Source: Luscinia megarhynchos (taxonomy: Eukaryota > Chordata > Aves > Passeriformes > Turdidae). From it: a stretch of DNA of 64,000 bases. The translations under genes and the position numbers were made by a program. Positions 24,501-36,653 of this stretch are shown piece by piece (position 1 is the stretch's first letter; every line of letters begins with the position of its first letter). The stretch spans positions 14,672,360-14,736,359 of the forward strand of contig JAPFBE010000003.1 of the NCBI GenBank assembly GCA_034336665.1. Reading direction: 5' to 3'. Below the pieces are notes generated by a model that was given only the letters and a program-made list of their open reading frames with translations, did not search any database and was not told where the DNA came from.

Positions 24501-24565
24501 GTACTAAAATTGCTGTAATACTTGCTTAAAAAATAGACAAGATTAAGTACTACTACCTTAATAGT

Positions 24566-24605
24566 AAAAAAAAAAAAAACAAAACAAAAAAAGCCCCCAA
24601 CCAAA
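24566..24605 (+). repeat. A/C-rich low-complexity tract
   Basis: A run of 14 A is followed by AAAACAAAAAAA and a C-rich end. I see no retrotransposon body next to it, so I do not call it a poly(A) tail. Confidence 0.6.
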
Positions 24606-25642
24606 TAAAACCACAAGGACATACTAGGACTAGTTCTCCAACAAAAATGAGCTTTTGTTTGTTGATGAATAAGAAGCTTTTTTTTTCCCCCAGAGCATAG
24701 TGGCTCCATCAGGTACATCTATCCTCTCAGATAACAATTTCCCATTTCATTTCCAGGTTCTCTAACAGTCCACATCAGTCCAGTTCTAGTCAAATTTGGC
24801 ATGAATCTTCTAGATTTTTCCCAAACAAGAAGTGTGCATACTTCTAAGGATACTCAGCACCAGGGCATCCTCCAGGACAGCACTGAGGGACAGATTTGGC
24901 TGCCTCTGCCTCATGCAGCATCTGTCAGCAGGCAGTGTGAGGTGTTGGTGGGGGTAGGTCCAACACACCATGCTCTTATTTTCTTTGGACTAAATCTAAC
25001 ATCAGGAATGCATTAAATGTGCTCCTATATGCCAAATGCCATGCTCTCTATACCTCTTCTCTCTCTTCTTTTTAAAATTAGAAACCAACTTCTGGTTAAA
25101 TTTCTTCTGATTGAAGGTGCATCTACAGTTGTGTTTCTGTCACAACTGAAGTTAGTTTATCATTTGTCCCAATTTACTGTGCTTTGCCTCGAATGGAAGT
25201 TGGGTCTTTGAACAAAAAAAATAAAAGATTCTTATACATCAGATACACAGAATACTCCAGTGGCACAACAAATGCCCTCCAGTGAATTTCCAGTCCAGGG
25301 ACCAGACCAGAGATGCTTTGAGCTAATGAAACTCACAAATGACTATGTTCCCTTCTAGATATAAATTTTGGATTTGGTACCAGATACTGTACCTTTTGAA
25401 ACTCTTGGCTCCCTGCTACTGTCAAGTCATTCTGTGATCATGGCTGGATGTGAAGAGGAGCTGTGTGGCCCCAAGGTGCACCTGGCACTTGGATTTGCAG
25501 TGTCTGCCATTGGTCACACTGATAACATTGGTTTTGAAGGGCAGCAACAGCAAGGAAAGAAACAAAATGCACTTCTGGGAAAGGCAAATGCAGCATTAAA
25601 ATGTTATCTGTGTGTTGGTCTGTGTTTCTGTATGTATGTGTG

Positions 25643-25722
25643 AGAGCAGCCTGGTCTAGTGGAAGGTGTTGGAACAAGATAATCTTCAAGGTCCCTTCCA
25701 ACCCAAGCATTCCATGATTCTG
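25643..25722 (+). mobile_element. CR1 LINE, 3' tail fragment
   Basis: The segment carries the CR1 3' end in plus orientation: GGTCTAGTGGAAGGTG, then AAGGTCCCTTCCAACCCAAG, then a degraded copy of the terminal ATTCTATG repeat. Only about 80 bases survive. Internal bases normally found between GGTG and the TTGGAAC segment are missing. CR1 copies with severe 5' truncation are the commonest interspersed repeat in birds. Confidence 0.85.
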
Positions 25723-27514
25723 AGATGTTTCTGTGTGCATGTGCCTGCTGGGATCACCTGCTCCACCTGGGGAGCTGCCCTGTCAGTCTGCTGCCTGCCC
25801 CTTGTGCACCAACACAGCCCAGAGATTTTTTCCTCCATTTCCTGCACCAGCCTTTCCTCTGGAGGAAGGATGGGAGCCATAACCTCCTGATGCAGTTGGT
25901 GTGCAGTGGGTAGGCTCTCAAAGGGCAGCATCCTTCCCCTCAGGAACAAAGGTATCATCCCTGAGATTCTCCATCTGGCAGGGAAGCAGCAGTCCCAAGG
26001 TTACTCCAGAGCTCAGTTCCCCTTTCCAAAATGAGCTTCCCAATCAGATTATGTTTTCCCACTATGTTAAGCTTAGTATTGCATTTTATGGCATTTAGCT
26101 TAGTGATGGATATCATCCTATGTCTGATGCAAGAGACTTCATAATAAATTTGTCAAAAATTAATGTTCTGCTAATAAAGTGTTATTAGAACAACTGTTTG
26201 TGAAGGTTTGAGTCTCTCCTATACTTAATTTAATACAGTTAATGGGGGGGGGGGATTTAGAATATGAAAGCATTCATATGTTCATTGCAAACCAAAAAGG
26301 CAAGTAAAAAAGTCAATTAAAATAATGTTTTAAAATTCTAATTGATCATAGGGATCTGTTTTCCACTGAATGGCTCAGATGCTCAAGTGTGTTCTATGCT
26401 GTTCTATGTGTGAAATGGTTCTAACATAATATACACCTTGTTTAGAATTTGTTTTCTTATAATTATCACAGAAAAATGTTTTAAAAAATTTAAAATTTCA
26501 TAGAAAATTGTAAGTTTGTAACGAAAAATCATTCAAACCATGTATCCTCTGTAAAAAATAAGATTTTAATTTCTGAGGTCATTACCTGACTTCAGTCTAA
26601 AAAATTTAAAATTTAATTGATACAAAATACAAAATGTTCCAACTGACAGCAATCATCAATCTTGAGTCACACATAGCACATGATATTGTTGTATGGCCCT
26701 CCAATCAGGTACAGGCAAGAACTGATAAACATTGTGTGCCTCCACTGCAGTCTCTTTCAACATCTCAGTCTGAGCTGGTCACCTTCAAAGCCCAATTAAG
26801 AGAAGCAGGCATTTCCAGAGGATGATTTGTCCTCAAGATCTTAGAGGAAGAGGAATTGCCCTCTGGAAATAACTGTGCCTCTCAACAGACTATAAAATGA
26901 TCCAATAGTGAATAATTCAGACCCAGACATTTAATTTCTCAGAAAATCTAAGCTAAATGAAGGAGTAAATGAAGCCCATACTCTGTGTGCACAAACCTAG
27001 AGTCTGATGTGACAAAGCAACAAAAGCAGTGCTGGGCATGTGAGTTCTTGAGAAGTCAGAAGAGCACTGCATGAAGCCATCTAAAACCAGTCATCTAAAA
27101 TTGGTTATCTCAAGGACAACAGAACTTTCCTTGGGTATATGAAGTGTACCCAGTTTGAAAAAGTCATCCATACTCCCTTCAGTCTTGGTTTACAGACTTA
27201 CATCTTTACATGATGCAACTTGACTGAAATAGGCCAGCAGCCTTCCTGATATATTTTATACGGAAACTAAAATATTATATTTATGGTCAAAAATACAAAG
27301 TGTCCTCACATATATATACTCAAATATACACACTTTAAACTGAACTTTAATTAAAAGTTACTCACACAACCTAAAGGAAATTAATAAAATGTATGGGTAC
27401 ATATCCATACTGCACTGATTATTTTCTGTTGTGGTAAATCTCTTCCAGGCATTCCAGTTAGTCATAACTAATAAGGTTGTATTTTCTTAAGAACAGGTGC
27501 ATTTCGTGATGTGC
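25723..27514. other. Intergenic, no gene seen
   Basis: This is unique AT-rich sequence. It has an uninterrupted run of 11 G at 26244-26254 and a very AT-rich stretch at 26440-26630. No transposon or coding signal is recognised. Confidence 0.65.
26244..26254 (+). repeat. Poly(G) run
   Basis: This is eleven consecutive G within AT-rich DNA. The apparent length is prone to sequencing error. Confidence 0.8.
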
Positions 27515-27690
27515 CTCTTGGTGTTTTTGTTTTTTGGGGGATTTTTGTGGTTTTGTTGGTTTTGGTTTTTGTGGGGTTTTTGTGTTTGTTTGTTTGTTTG
27601 TTTCTTTTTGTTGATGTCATTGTTGCTTGGTGTTGTTGGTTGGGGGTTTTGCTTTCTTGGAATAATTTTTGTTTGGTTGGGTTTTTTTCT
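27515..27690 (+). repeat. G/T-only low-complexity tract with (TTTG)n core
   Basis: About 175 bases are almost purely G and T on the plus strand, including consecutive TTTG units at about 27582-27602. The open frames that cross it on both strands arise from its composition. No flanking retroelement body is recognisable. Confidence 0.85.
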
Positions 27691-30231
27691 TTTATATTTA
27701 TAGCTAGCATCAGCTGATCTAATGCATCCACATGTCTCTGAACCACAGCTGGATAATCCCACAGACAGCATCTCCAGATTACTGTGAGCTACCATGTTTT
27801 CATGGGATGTGTCCATGCTTTCACTTCCAGCTGTGCACAAGGCAAGGTAGTGATGTCCTAACAGCAGACTCAAGACTGGCTGTGATCCATCCTGATCTCC
27901 TTCCTCCTGCACTTCTTTGGGTGAAGAGTTTGCTTTTGGGTGGAATTCCCTTTGTGAAACCTCAAGTACAAGTAAGTGAATGGCAAAATTCCCGCTGACT
28001 CCAGACAGAGCAAGATTTTACCCTCACAGAAGTGTTACTAAGGTGCCAGACCTGAGATTTTCAAGGAAGCCACATGCCCCAGAAAAAGAGCCTGAAAGGA
28101 GAACTCTGCTTTTCCCATGCCACTGAAAAACAAAACCAGCTTATGCCTCCTGAAAATATGACCTCTTATATCCTTTCATTTCAGCAGATGCCAATGAACC
28201 TTCAGTTGATGCTGTGTTAAGTCAAAAGTTTTGAGAGCATTTAGTCTGTCATATTAAACCCCTGAGGAAGAGATTCTGTTTCAATATTGTTAACAAGTAA
28301 TATTTTTATGATTTAGATCTAGTGGAGCTATTTATTATGCTCAATATCTTGTTTTATGGACAAATCAGAAACAACTTGCATATAAAGACACAAATTTATT
28401 GTTAGTATAATTGAAACCTTAGGAGTCTAATCCAAAAGTCATTACTACTCAACAAACAACTATTACAGAAAAAAAAAAAGACAATGTCTATGCAGAAAGG
28501 TTGCAACTGTAGTAGCAATAATAATACAGCTAAAACTGTGACCCCTTAGTCTCTACCCCTTCTCCTGGTGAAATGCTCCCTTTTCCCCAGCCCTTTCAGG
28601 CCTGTGGGTGGCTGCTTTTGCTCAGGTATTGCAGCTGGCAGGATTATGGATTGCTGTTGGCATCTGCAGTTCTTCACCAGGAGGATTTTGATGTTTGTTT
28701 TGATAGCTTCTTTTTTCTCACTCTAGGATTTATTTGGGTGCATTTTTGCATGTCAGCTAACATGCTTTTGCACCTTTACTCTTTTGAAATGGTGGGAATT
28801 CTACATCAGAACCAGAGTTGCTAAGGACAGAGCAGAGCCTTATACACATGCCAGATACTGTTTTTTTATTCTGCTTGCTGCCCCAGAATCAGTTTTGTCC
28901 AGCCTCGGGTCTGCATTTCTTTATCTGACACAGGTGAGTTGTTTATAGCTCTGGGGTCTCCAGAGCCAAACCTGTGCCCCATCTCCTGGCACCCAGTGCT
29001 GGAACTTCCCTGCACCACACGTGGGATCTGCCCATCCCATGGCCACTGCCACCTCACCAAGGTGGAATTTCTCCTTCTGTATCACTCCTGTGCAGTCACA
29101 AAACCGCAGCAGTACCATACAGCAATAAACTAAACTAACCAAAATAGCCACAGGCACCTGGTCAGAAGGAGAACTGCAGCTGCAGCTAAAGCAAATTGAA
29201 GTGAAGCTGAGGACAGGTCAGACAGAAAAAGCTGGACAGGCTTCAGTGCTGAGGCTTGGCAAAACTGACTCAAAGCTCGTGCCAGACACTGGCCACAGCA
29301 ATGCTGTGCTGCAGGTCTGCCTGGGCACAGTTTGGGTCCTGCTGCTGAGGCAGGTTGCTAACTCCCTATGCTGAATGAAGTGCATGGAAACTAAATCTGT
29401 GGAAAAAATCAATTTCCAGCACATCTTGGAAAGAAAAGGTTTTAGCACAACAGAGGCAAGGAGAAGGTTCTTCAATGTCCTCACAAGTCTCAGGACGGGG
29501 TGTGATGTTTATATCAAATTTATAGAAAGGTGTTGAGCATATTTGTTGGAAGGATTCAATTTCTTTCAGAATAGGAGTTAAGACAGAAATATTCCCTCTA
29601 ACATCTGTTTACTAATCTTTGCAAGTTCTTATGCAGAAGCTTTCTTCAAAGTACCTTCCTGCCTGGTGCACCACAGCTATATTTATTTCTATATTCTAAA
29701 TACTGTAAATACAGGTGATGTTAAAAAGACAAACTCTGTTTTTATGAGGCTTTTCTAAGGCTTCTTTTGCTTGCATCTTCAGACTTCTCCCTGAAGAATT
29801 ACTTTGGTTATTTATGCTGCTCCGTTCACTAAGAATAAAGCTTTATTTTTACACTGATCTAAAACTGACTGAGCTCATAAATACTTCACACTGATTTGTG
29901 TTTGTGGTGGAGGCAGTTCTTCATGCTTTTTAATGTATGTCTAACAGAGGCCTTTTATATTATTAAAAATCTTATTTAAGGAGTGGGGGCAAAGTCCATT
30001 TCTTTCACTGCTGAGAATGCTCAGCTGAAGCACTCAGAGTTCTTTAGGTAGTAGGGGCCATTTCTATTAATTGATGTTTTGGTTTGGCCCTTTTGCTTCC
30101 TCGAAAGCTGAGGCAGGAGGAGAGGAAGGGCTTTCCAGCATAAATGTTCCAGCACTCACTTGGGGGCCAGACCCTGCTCTAGGCCAGATTAAAACCCAGC
30201 CACAATTCACTCCAGACCCTTGGGTCTGAGT
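27691..30231. other. Intergenic, no gene seen
   Basis: This is unique sequence of mixed composition. Somewhat G+C-richer, CpG-poor patches lie at 28560-28640 and 28900-29350. I recognise no repeat family, RNA gene or coding exon. Confidence 0.6.
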
Positions 30232-30592
30232 TCAGGGCTTTGGTTTGAACAGAATCCAAAGGGTGTATCTGACCAGAACCCCTGGGTATATCTAACCAGA
30301 ACCCCTGGGTATATCTGACTAGAACACCTGGGTGCATCTGACCAGAACCCCTGGGTATATCTGACCCAAGGCTTTGACCAGAACCCCAGGGTATATCTGA
30401 CTAGAACCCAAAGGGTGTATTTGACCAGAACTCCTGGGTATATCTGACCAGAACCCCTGGCTGTATCTGTCCCAGGGCTTTGGGTTTGACCAGAATCCCT
30501 GGGTGTATCTGACCAGAACTCCTGGGTATATCTACCCAGGGCTTTGGGTTTGACCAGAACCCCTGGGTGTATCTGTCCCAGGGCTTTGGGGT
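30232..30592 (+). repeat. Minisatellite: 23-bp unit with an interspersed 18-19 bp unit
   Basis: I count twelve units of about 23 bp close to GACCAGAACCCCTGGGTATA plus TCT, beginning near 30246, 30271, 30294, 30317, 30340, 30376, 30399, 30423, 30446, 30488, 30511 and 30552. A second motif close to TCCCAGGGCTTTGGGTTT separates groups. It occurs before the first unit, in shortened form after the fifth, and then after the ninth, eleventh and twelfth. Unit 7 carries a one-base insertion. A 164-codon minus-strand open frame crosses the array, but a 23-bp period rotates through all three frames, so it is not evidence of coding. Confidence 0.92.
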
Positions 30593-33500
30593 GGCATGGA
30601 TGTCCCTTGAGGCAGGACCCTGTGCTGGATGAGCCTGAAGGGTTTGAGCCTGGCTGGGTGCCCCAGCTCTCAGCCCTGCTCTGCAGGGCAGACACAGTCA
30701 CACCATCCCTGAGCCTCGCCCAGGGGCTGCTCAGGAAAAAATCCAGAGGTGGAACCCCTGGCTGGGCAGGAGCTGCAGGAGCACAGAGCTGCTCTTAGTG
30801 TTTAACTTGAGTCTCAATCTCAGGTCCCTGGAGCCTCCTGGGGATGCAGTCATGAGTGTGGCAATGCAGTGACTGTTACGTATGTGTGAAATCTAAAATT
30901 GTTTAAAGTGTAAGCTGAAAGGTCTGACCTCTTAAATAAGAATATTTTGAAAAGATTGCAGTTTCAGCGTTCTGTGGGGAAATACCACTTCTTAAAAAAA
31001 TCAGGAGGATATTTTTGTAATGCTTGACATTTTTATGTTGAAATAACGGCAAATCCTTATGTTGCCTTATTGTCCCCACCTCACCACCCCAGATGAAAAT
31101 GGGAGTGAAAAGTAGGAGTCTTTGAATAAATAAAAACAGCATTTTAAATCTTCAAATGTATTATTTTTCTATCACTAACAAGAATATACTAAAAACTCAA
31201 AATAGCAGCTAATTTCTCTTCTGGTGAGAAGTTAACTTTTTTTCCAGTGGGAAGAAAGGAAAAAGTCTTCCTCCTCCTCCACTTTTAATTTTGATCTTTT
31301 CACTTACTCCAGTGACATAGAGAACAAGTTGTGAGAAAAAGAAAAAAAATAAGAAAGAGATTTGTAGAATGAAACACTAACTGTGCATTTTTGTTAATTT
31401 TAAATTTTTGCTTAAATATTATATATAGTATTTAAAATAGTTTATTTCTTTGAACACTCAAGTTATTATAGCTTCTACAAAGCAAACTGCTTAAAATTTT
31501 TATATTTAAGTATTCATCCCAGAAAATTTGCACAATTTAGAGTACCCACATTTCCCAATATTGTTACCACGTTTTGAATACTGACCTTTTTGAAAACTAT
31601 CCTAAACTAAACACCAGCAACATTTGAATGTATTTTTTAATGTCATGTTTGACTAAACATGAGAGGAAGCATTTCAATAAGAGAATGAATATCTGAGCCC
31701 ATCTCATGAGGGCAAAGTGCATCACACATTTTGGGTAGAAAGCAGAACACCCTTTTAGCAATTAAATAATGGTACTGTTGGTACAGCCCTAAATTTTAAA
31801 ATGTGGGAAACATTTTCTTAGCTTGACATTACAAGAGGAAACTCATGTATATGTCAAGCCTCACTAGGTTTAGATGTTTGTCATATCTCCCACAGCTGTA
31901 CATTTTGTTTTTACCTCTCTCCTTTCCATTCTGTTCCCACCATCCCCTGGCCCCTCCCCATCAGATTTCAGACTCTCACAGGCACTTTCTGGGAAAGCTG
32001 CTGCTGGAACTTAAGGGACACTGCTATCCTGCTTACCCATGTAATGGTGAGGATTACTCATGTGGACAAAACATAAACTGATCTATGACCAGCAGATCTG
32101 GGAAGTCTGTGGTTAGTGGTGGTATTTGTATGCTTGTGGAAGGGAAACATACTCAAAACAGTCTGGGGTTTTTTTCTTTAATGTTCTTTTGCTTCTTGCA
32201 CTGCCTAGTTTTCCACATACATTATGTACTTTATTTTGGTGTATTTTGAGAGAAATCAGCTCTCATAAAACTTTTAGGTGAGTATTTTCTAACCTGTTGT
32301 TTTGAGCATTATTCTTCATGGTTTCTTAAAAATAATTGTCATTATTCATGTTACATACAGACAAACCACATAGGCTTTGTTTGCCCTTTTCATCTTTTAC
32401 AGGTTAACTGAATGATTAAGGAGGTCACTGAAGTGAGTATTGGAGAAGAGGAAGGCCAAAAAGCCACATCAGAACCACTCAGGTCACTTGGTTTAATGAT
32501 TAACAAAGAATACAGTCCAAAAAAATTTCTATTCTACAAAGTAATGATTCTCATGCAAATGTGTAATTACAGAAATGACCCAGATTGTTTATCCCAGAGA
32601 ACATCTGTTCTGGTTTTCTGGAGGTGTTCAGTTTGGCATCTTACTATCAAAAGCAATTCATAGCTGGCATATTTACCTGAACAATCTGATAATTAGGCTG
32701 GGCATTCTAAATGAAGTATTTTAATACTTTATTAAAAAGTTTGTACCACATGTGCCTTGCATATTCCACCTTAAATACTCACCCATACAGTTGGATTTTT
32801 CAAAAGAGACTAAGGAATTAATTGATAATTTTTAAATTAATTACCCCTTCTTGGTTACCTATTATGCATATTTCAACTCAGTGCATAATATCATAATATA
32901 TAAATATAATAATGGAGTTCTGTTAATAAATATATATTTACCCTATGGCAAAACTAGATTGCTGCTTCTGCACTTTGAGTATTTTACCTCTATTTTAGAC
33001 TTCCTATCATCAAGCTCTCTCTTATTGATTACTTCAATTTGGTTTTTATTTACTCAGTCACTTGGATTAGGAAAATCTGGGAAATTGGAGAAAGATGTTA
33101 ATAATATTTTGACATATTATTGGTACTTTTCCTTTAAACAAGGTCACTTACTACTCTCTGTGAGCTATAGAAAACAATTAAAAAACCTGTTTACCAAAGA
33201 TGCTGGCACTTGCCTTAAAAACACTGAAATATTGACTCTTACTAAAATAAGATCAGTTTTATTTATCCTACATTAAACAGCATGACCTTTTCAGTACGAC
33301 TTTACATGCCACAGATTTGCTGAAAAAGACTCCATGGAATGATTAATGAACCATTCCACTCAGAAATGAAATCTCCAAAGACAGTCAGTACCTGTCCCTC
33401 CCCAGATGCCCCTGAAGAGAGATTGGCTTTACTGCTGGTAAATTTGGGATAATGAAATACAGTATTTCCATTTCTTTAACCTGATGTGGCTCCTTCTGCA

Positions 33501-34618
33501 GAGCCTCCACCTGCAGTTTGCTTTAATACATTTCCTGGGAGAAGACAATCAGAGGAAACAGAACCCTCAGAAGCAAACCATGGGCTGCTGCTTTGGGTGC
33601 AGCACAGCCAGGGGTGCCCTCAGTTGTGCACCTCCCAAAGGGACAAAAGGAGCTCATTTAGGGCAGTCTCACCAGGATGGCTCTCCTGTGATGGAGGGTG
33701 ATGGTGCAGTCCCCGTGTCCTGGGTCTGCTCCCCCTCTCCTGCTGCTCAGCACGCTCCTGCAGATCCAGGGGTGCTGCAGGGCTGTGGCCACAGTCCTAC
33801 AAATGCAACATCAGATCCTAGGAGAGATTTGGGCCCAGAGGGAGGCAATGCTGAAATGTTTTCAGTGCTTCTTGTTTTCACTAGAAGCTGGATTTCACCC
33901 CTTCTATCTTTCCAAAGATGCAATGCTATTGCATGGACTTGTATTAAACTATTCTGTCGTGGAGTGATTCCAATTCTGAGATGTCCAATTTTCATCAGTT
34001 AAATGTACAAAGAACTTCAGGATTATTTGTGGTGAAAAGTTCTTAGTTTATGCTACTGTTCAGTACATGCCTGACTAGATAGTTTTACCCTTTCCAAATC
34101 AGTTCTCAATTTACATATCACAGAGGGGTTTCATTGCTAGGTAACGTGCAACACACCTGTGTTCTCCCCTCATTGCTCCTATTTAGGCTTGCATTTAATT
34201 TCCAAATTGCAGCTGCACTTTCTTTCAGCTTCAACTAACAATTTTCTCTCATTCCTCTCTGATTTAATTTGAACAATTTTAATTTTGGTTAACCTCCCAT
34301 CTTCAGAACTTGAAAGACATGAATGTGCAACACCTGGCACAAAGCCTTTGTGCAGATGGACAGGACAGGGAGTGGCAGCAACTCTCCTGCAATGGGAATG
34401 AGCAGAGGTTATGGCCCCAGTCTGGAAAAACACTTACACATGCACTTGTTAAGCATAAGAAATATTCACATACAGGATTGCTGGCCTGCTGGATTACTGG
34501 ATTGCTGCCTCTGTTTCTTAAGAACAGTCTACATATTTTACATTCTGATACTTGTAATACACTGACACTTCATTTTAGAGTATATTTTTTTATTTAACCC
34601 AAGAAGCAATTCAGAACT
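30593..34618. other. Intergenic, no gene seen
   Basis: This is largely AT-rich, especially 31360-31520 and 32690-33280, where a 141-codon frame is explained by low stop density in T-rich sequence and opens at TTG rather than ATG. A 172-codon ATG-initiated plus-strand frame at 33484-34002 lies in a G+C-richer patch; its product is not recognised and the ATG context is weak. A perfect POU octamer is at 32553-32560. Confidence 0.6.
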
Positions 34619-36653
34619 TATAGAATCAGAGAATGGTCTGTGCTGGAAGGGACCTTAAAGAGCAGCCAGCTCCAACTGCCCAGCCATGGGCAGGGACAGC
34701 TTCCACTACACCATGCTGCCCAAAGCCACTTCCAGGGATGGGGCATCCTCAACTATCCTCACACTAAATAAAGTTTTCCTCATGTGTAATTTAAACCTCT
34801 TTCAGTAAGACATTCCCTACAGAACCTTGTGAAAAGTCCCTCTCAGTCTTTCCTGTAAATCATGTAAACTGGAAGGTGCTGTAGGGTTTCCTGGAGCCTT
34901 TCCCTCTCCAGCATGAACAACTCCAAGCCTTGCAGCCTTTTTTCATAGGAGAAGTGCTCAAGCCCTCTGATCATCTTTGTGGCTTTCTCTGGACTTGTTC
35001 CAGCAGGTCCATGTCCTTCTGATTTTGGGGCCCTGGAGCTGACCACTGTACTCCACTGTGGGGTGAGGCCTCATGAGTGCAGAAGGGCTGAATCGTCCCC
35101 CTCACCCTGCTGCCCATGCTGCTTTTTGATGCAGCCCAAGACATGTTTGGCTTTCTGGGCTGCAAGTGTACTCAATCCACTGTCCATGTCACAGACTAAG
35201 GTGTTAAACAAGTCCCAGCATGTGGTGTTCCCCTGAGGAGCACCACTCATCACTGGTCCCCACCTGGATGCTGAACCATTGATCACAGCACTCTGAGTGT
35301 GGCATCCAGCCAGTTCCTCATCCTCTGAATGGATAATCTGCCATATCCATGTCTCTCCACTTTAGAAACAAGAACATGCTGGGCAGTGTCAAGTGCTCTG
35401 CACAAATCCAGGCAGGTGATGGCAGCTGCTCTTCCCTCATCCACCATCTCTGTAACTCCACCACAGGCCACCAAATTTGTCAGGCACAGTTTGCCCTCAA
35501 TGAATCCATGTTGGTCTTCACCAAACACCTCCTCATTTTTTGTGTGCTTTGGCACAGCTGCCAGGATGATCAGCTTTATGAACTTGCCAGCCAGAAAGGT
35601 AGGACTGACTAGCCTGTTGGTACCTAGGTCTTCCTTTCTCCTCTTTTAAAAATTTTTTTTTCCTTTTTTCCAATCAGTGGGAGTCTTACTGAACTGCCAT
35701 GACTTCTCAAATATGATGGAAAATGCCTTAGCAACTTCACCACTTTTCTCCCCACAGATGTGTCTCACCAGGTCCCTGGACTTCTGCACCTTCAGCTTCC
35801 TGTGGTGGTCTCAAACCTGATCTTCTCCTATTGTGGGCAGTTCCTCATTCTCCCAACCCCTGCCTTTGCTTTCTGTGACATGGGTGGTGTGACTGGAGAG
35901 CTTGCTGGTGAGGAAAGAGGCAAAAAAGTTATTGAGCACCTCAGCTTTCTCCACATCCCAGGTTAACCAGGTCTCCTGTTTCCTTCCAGAGAGGCCCCAC
36001 ATTCCCTAGTCTTTCCTTTTTATCACTGATGTACCTACAGAAGCGTTTTCTTGTTGTCCTTGACATCCCTGGCCAGATTTAATTCTAGCAGAGCTTTAGC
36101 TTTCCTCACCTGATCCCTGGCTGCTTGGAGAATTTCTCTGTATTCCTCCCGAGCTGCCTGTCCTGGCTTCCACCCTCTGTGGCTTCCTTTCTGGGTTTGG
36201 GTTTGTCCAGGAGTTCCCTGTTCATCCACACATTGCTGCCTGTCTCCCTCTTTGCTGGGAAGCATTGCTCCTGAGCTGGGATGATCTTTGGGCACGAGCA
36301 GCTTCCTAGGGCTCCTCCTCCCCGCAGGGCTGGCTTTACCCAGATCCCTGAAGAGGCCAAAGGCTGCTCTCCTGAGTCCAGGGCACTGAGCTGCTGTGCA
36401 CCCTCCTCACTGCCCTCAGGATCCCAAGCTGCTCCATCCCCTGGCCACTGCAGCCCAGGCTTCCCTGGAGCCCCCCATCCCTCACCAGCCCCTCATTTGT
36501 GAGAGCAAGGAACACCCAGCACCTCTCCCCATGTCTGTCTGTCCCAGGAACTGCCTGGGCTGCCCTTGCCCTGCTGTGTACTCCTTCCAGCAGGTACCCA
36601 CGTGTCCCATGGGGAGCAGGATTTGGGAATGGGAGGCTGCTCCTACCTGTCTA
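34619..36653 (-). mobile_element. CR1 LINE, 5'-truncated, about 2 kb
   Basis: CR1 elements are non-LTR retrotransposons whose ORF2 encodes an endonuclease and a reverse transcriptase. This copy reads right to left. It starts inside the endonuclease-coding region near 36653, passes through the linker and reverse transcriptase, and ends in the CR1 3' UTR and tail. The tail appears on the plus strand as TAGAATCAGAGAATGGT followed by GGAAGGGACCTTAAAGAG. The 5' truncation is typical of CR1. The copy is old: it has several frameshifts and an internal deletion near 35170-35177. It is the largest interspersed repeat in the window. Confidence 0.95.
34850..36650 (-). pseudogene. CR1 ORF2 remnant (endonuclease C-terminal part and reverse transcriptase)
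   Basis: Recognisable ORF2 pieces follow in order. The endonuclease/linker region includes WMNRELLDK near 36230. The helix [19 protein letters not shown] lies near 36090-36150. [17 protein letters not shown] lies near 35900-35950. The reverse-transcriptase motif QHGFIEGKLCLTNL lies near 35475-35515, followed by LDLCRALDTAQH and, around 35176-35280, the GAPQG and LFNTLVCDMDSG segments. The C-terminal part has KDMDLLEQVQR and MIRGLEHFSYE near 34960-35035. Adjacent pieces sit in different frames, requiring at least five frameshifts, and stops interrupt them. At codon DMDSG the sequence jumps directly to LAAQKA, losing roughly 90 codons, including the segment where CR1 reverse transcriptases carry the catalytic ADD motif. 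The remnant cannot encode an active enzyme. Confidence 0.93.

Larger units (their letters stand above)
10471..25642. other. Upstream flank of CNKSR2, no gene seen (first segment)
   Basis: This is 15 kb of mostly AT-rich unique sequence upstream of CNKSR2. I see no CR1, LTR or RNA gene in it. Open frames are short. The longest (162 codons at 15778-16266, plus strand) opens at GTG, has its first in-frame ATG about half-way along, and matches nothing I recognise. A G+C-richer but CpG-poor patch lies at about 13400-13960. Possible enhancer-like stretches are listed separately. A perfect POU octamer ATGCAAAT is at 19903-19910. Confidence 0.7.

Noticed and set aside
24566..24605. Possible retrotransposon poly(A) tail
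   Set aside because: No element body or target-site duplication is recognisable beside it. CR1, the main avian retroelement, does not end in poly(A).
27487..27912. Lys/Asn/Thr-rich minus-strand frame and its plus-strand hydrophobic partner
   Set aside because: Both come from the G/T-only low-complexity tract.
30207..30701. 164-codon minus-strand repetitive frame
   Set aside because: It is produced by the 23-bp minisatellite. A period not divisible by three and composite spacers argue against a coding repeat.
32851..33276. 141-codon plus-strand hydrophobic frame
   Set aside because: It opens at TTG in T-rich sequence. The hydrophobic residues follow from composition.
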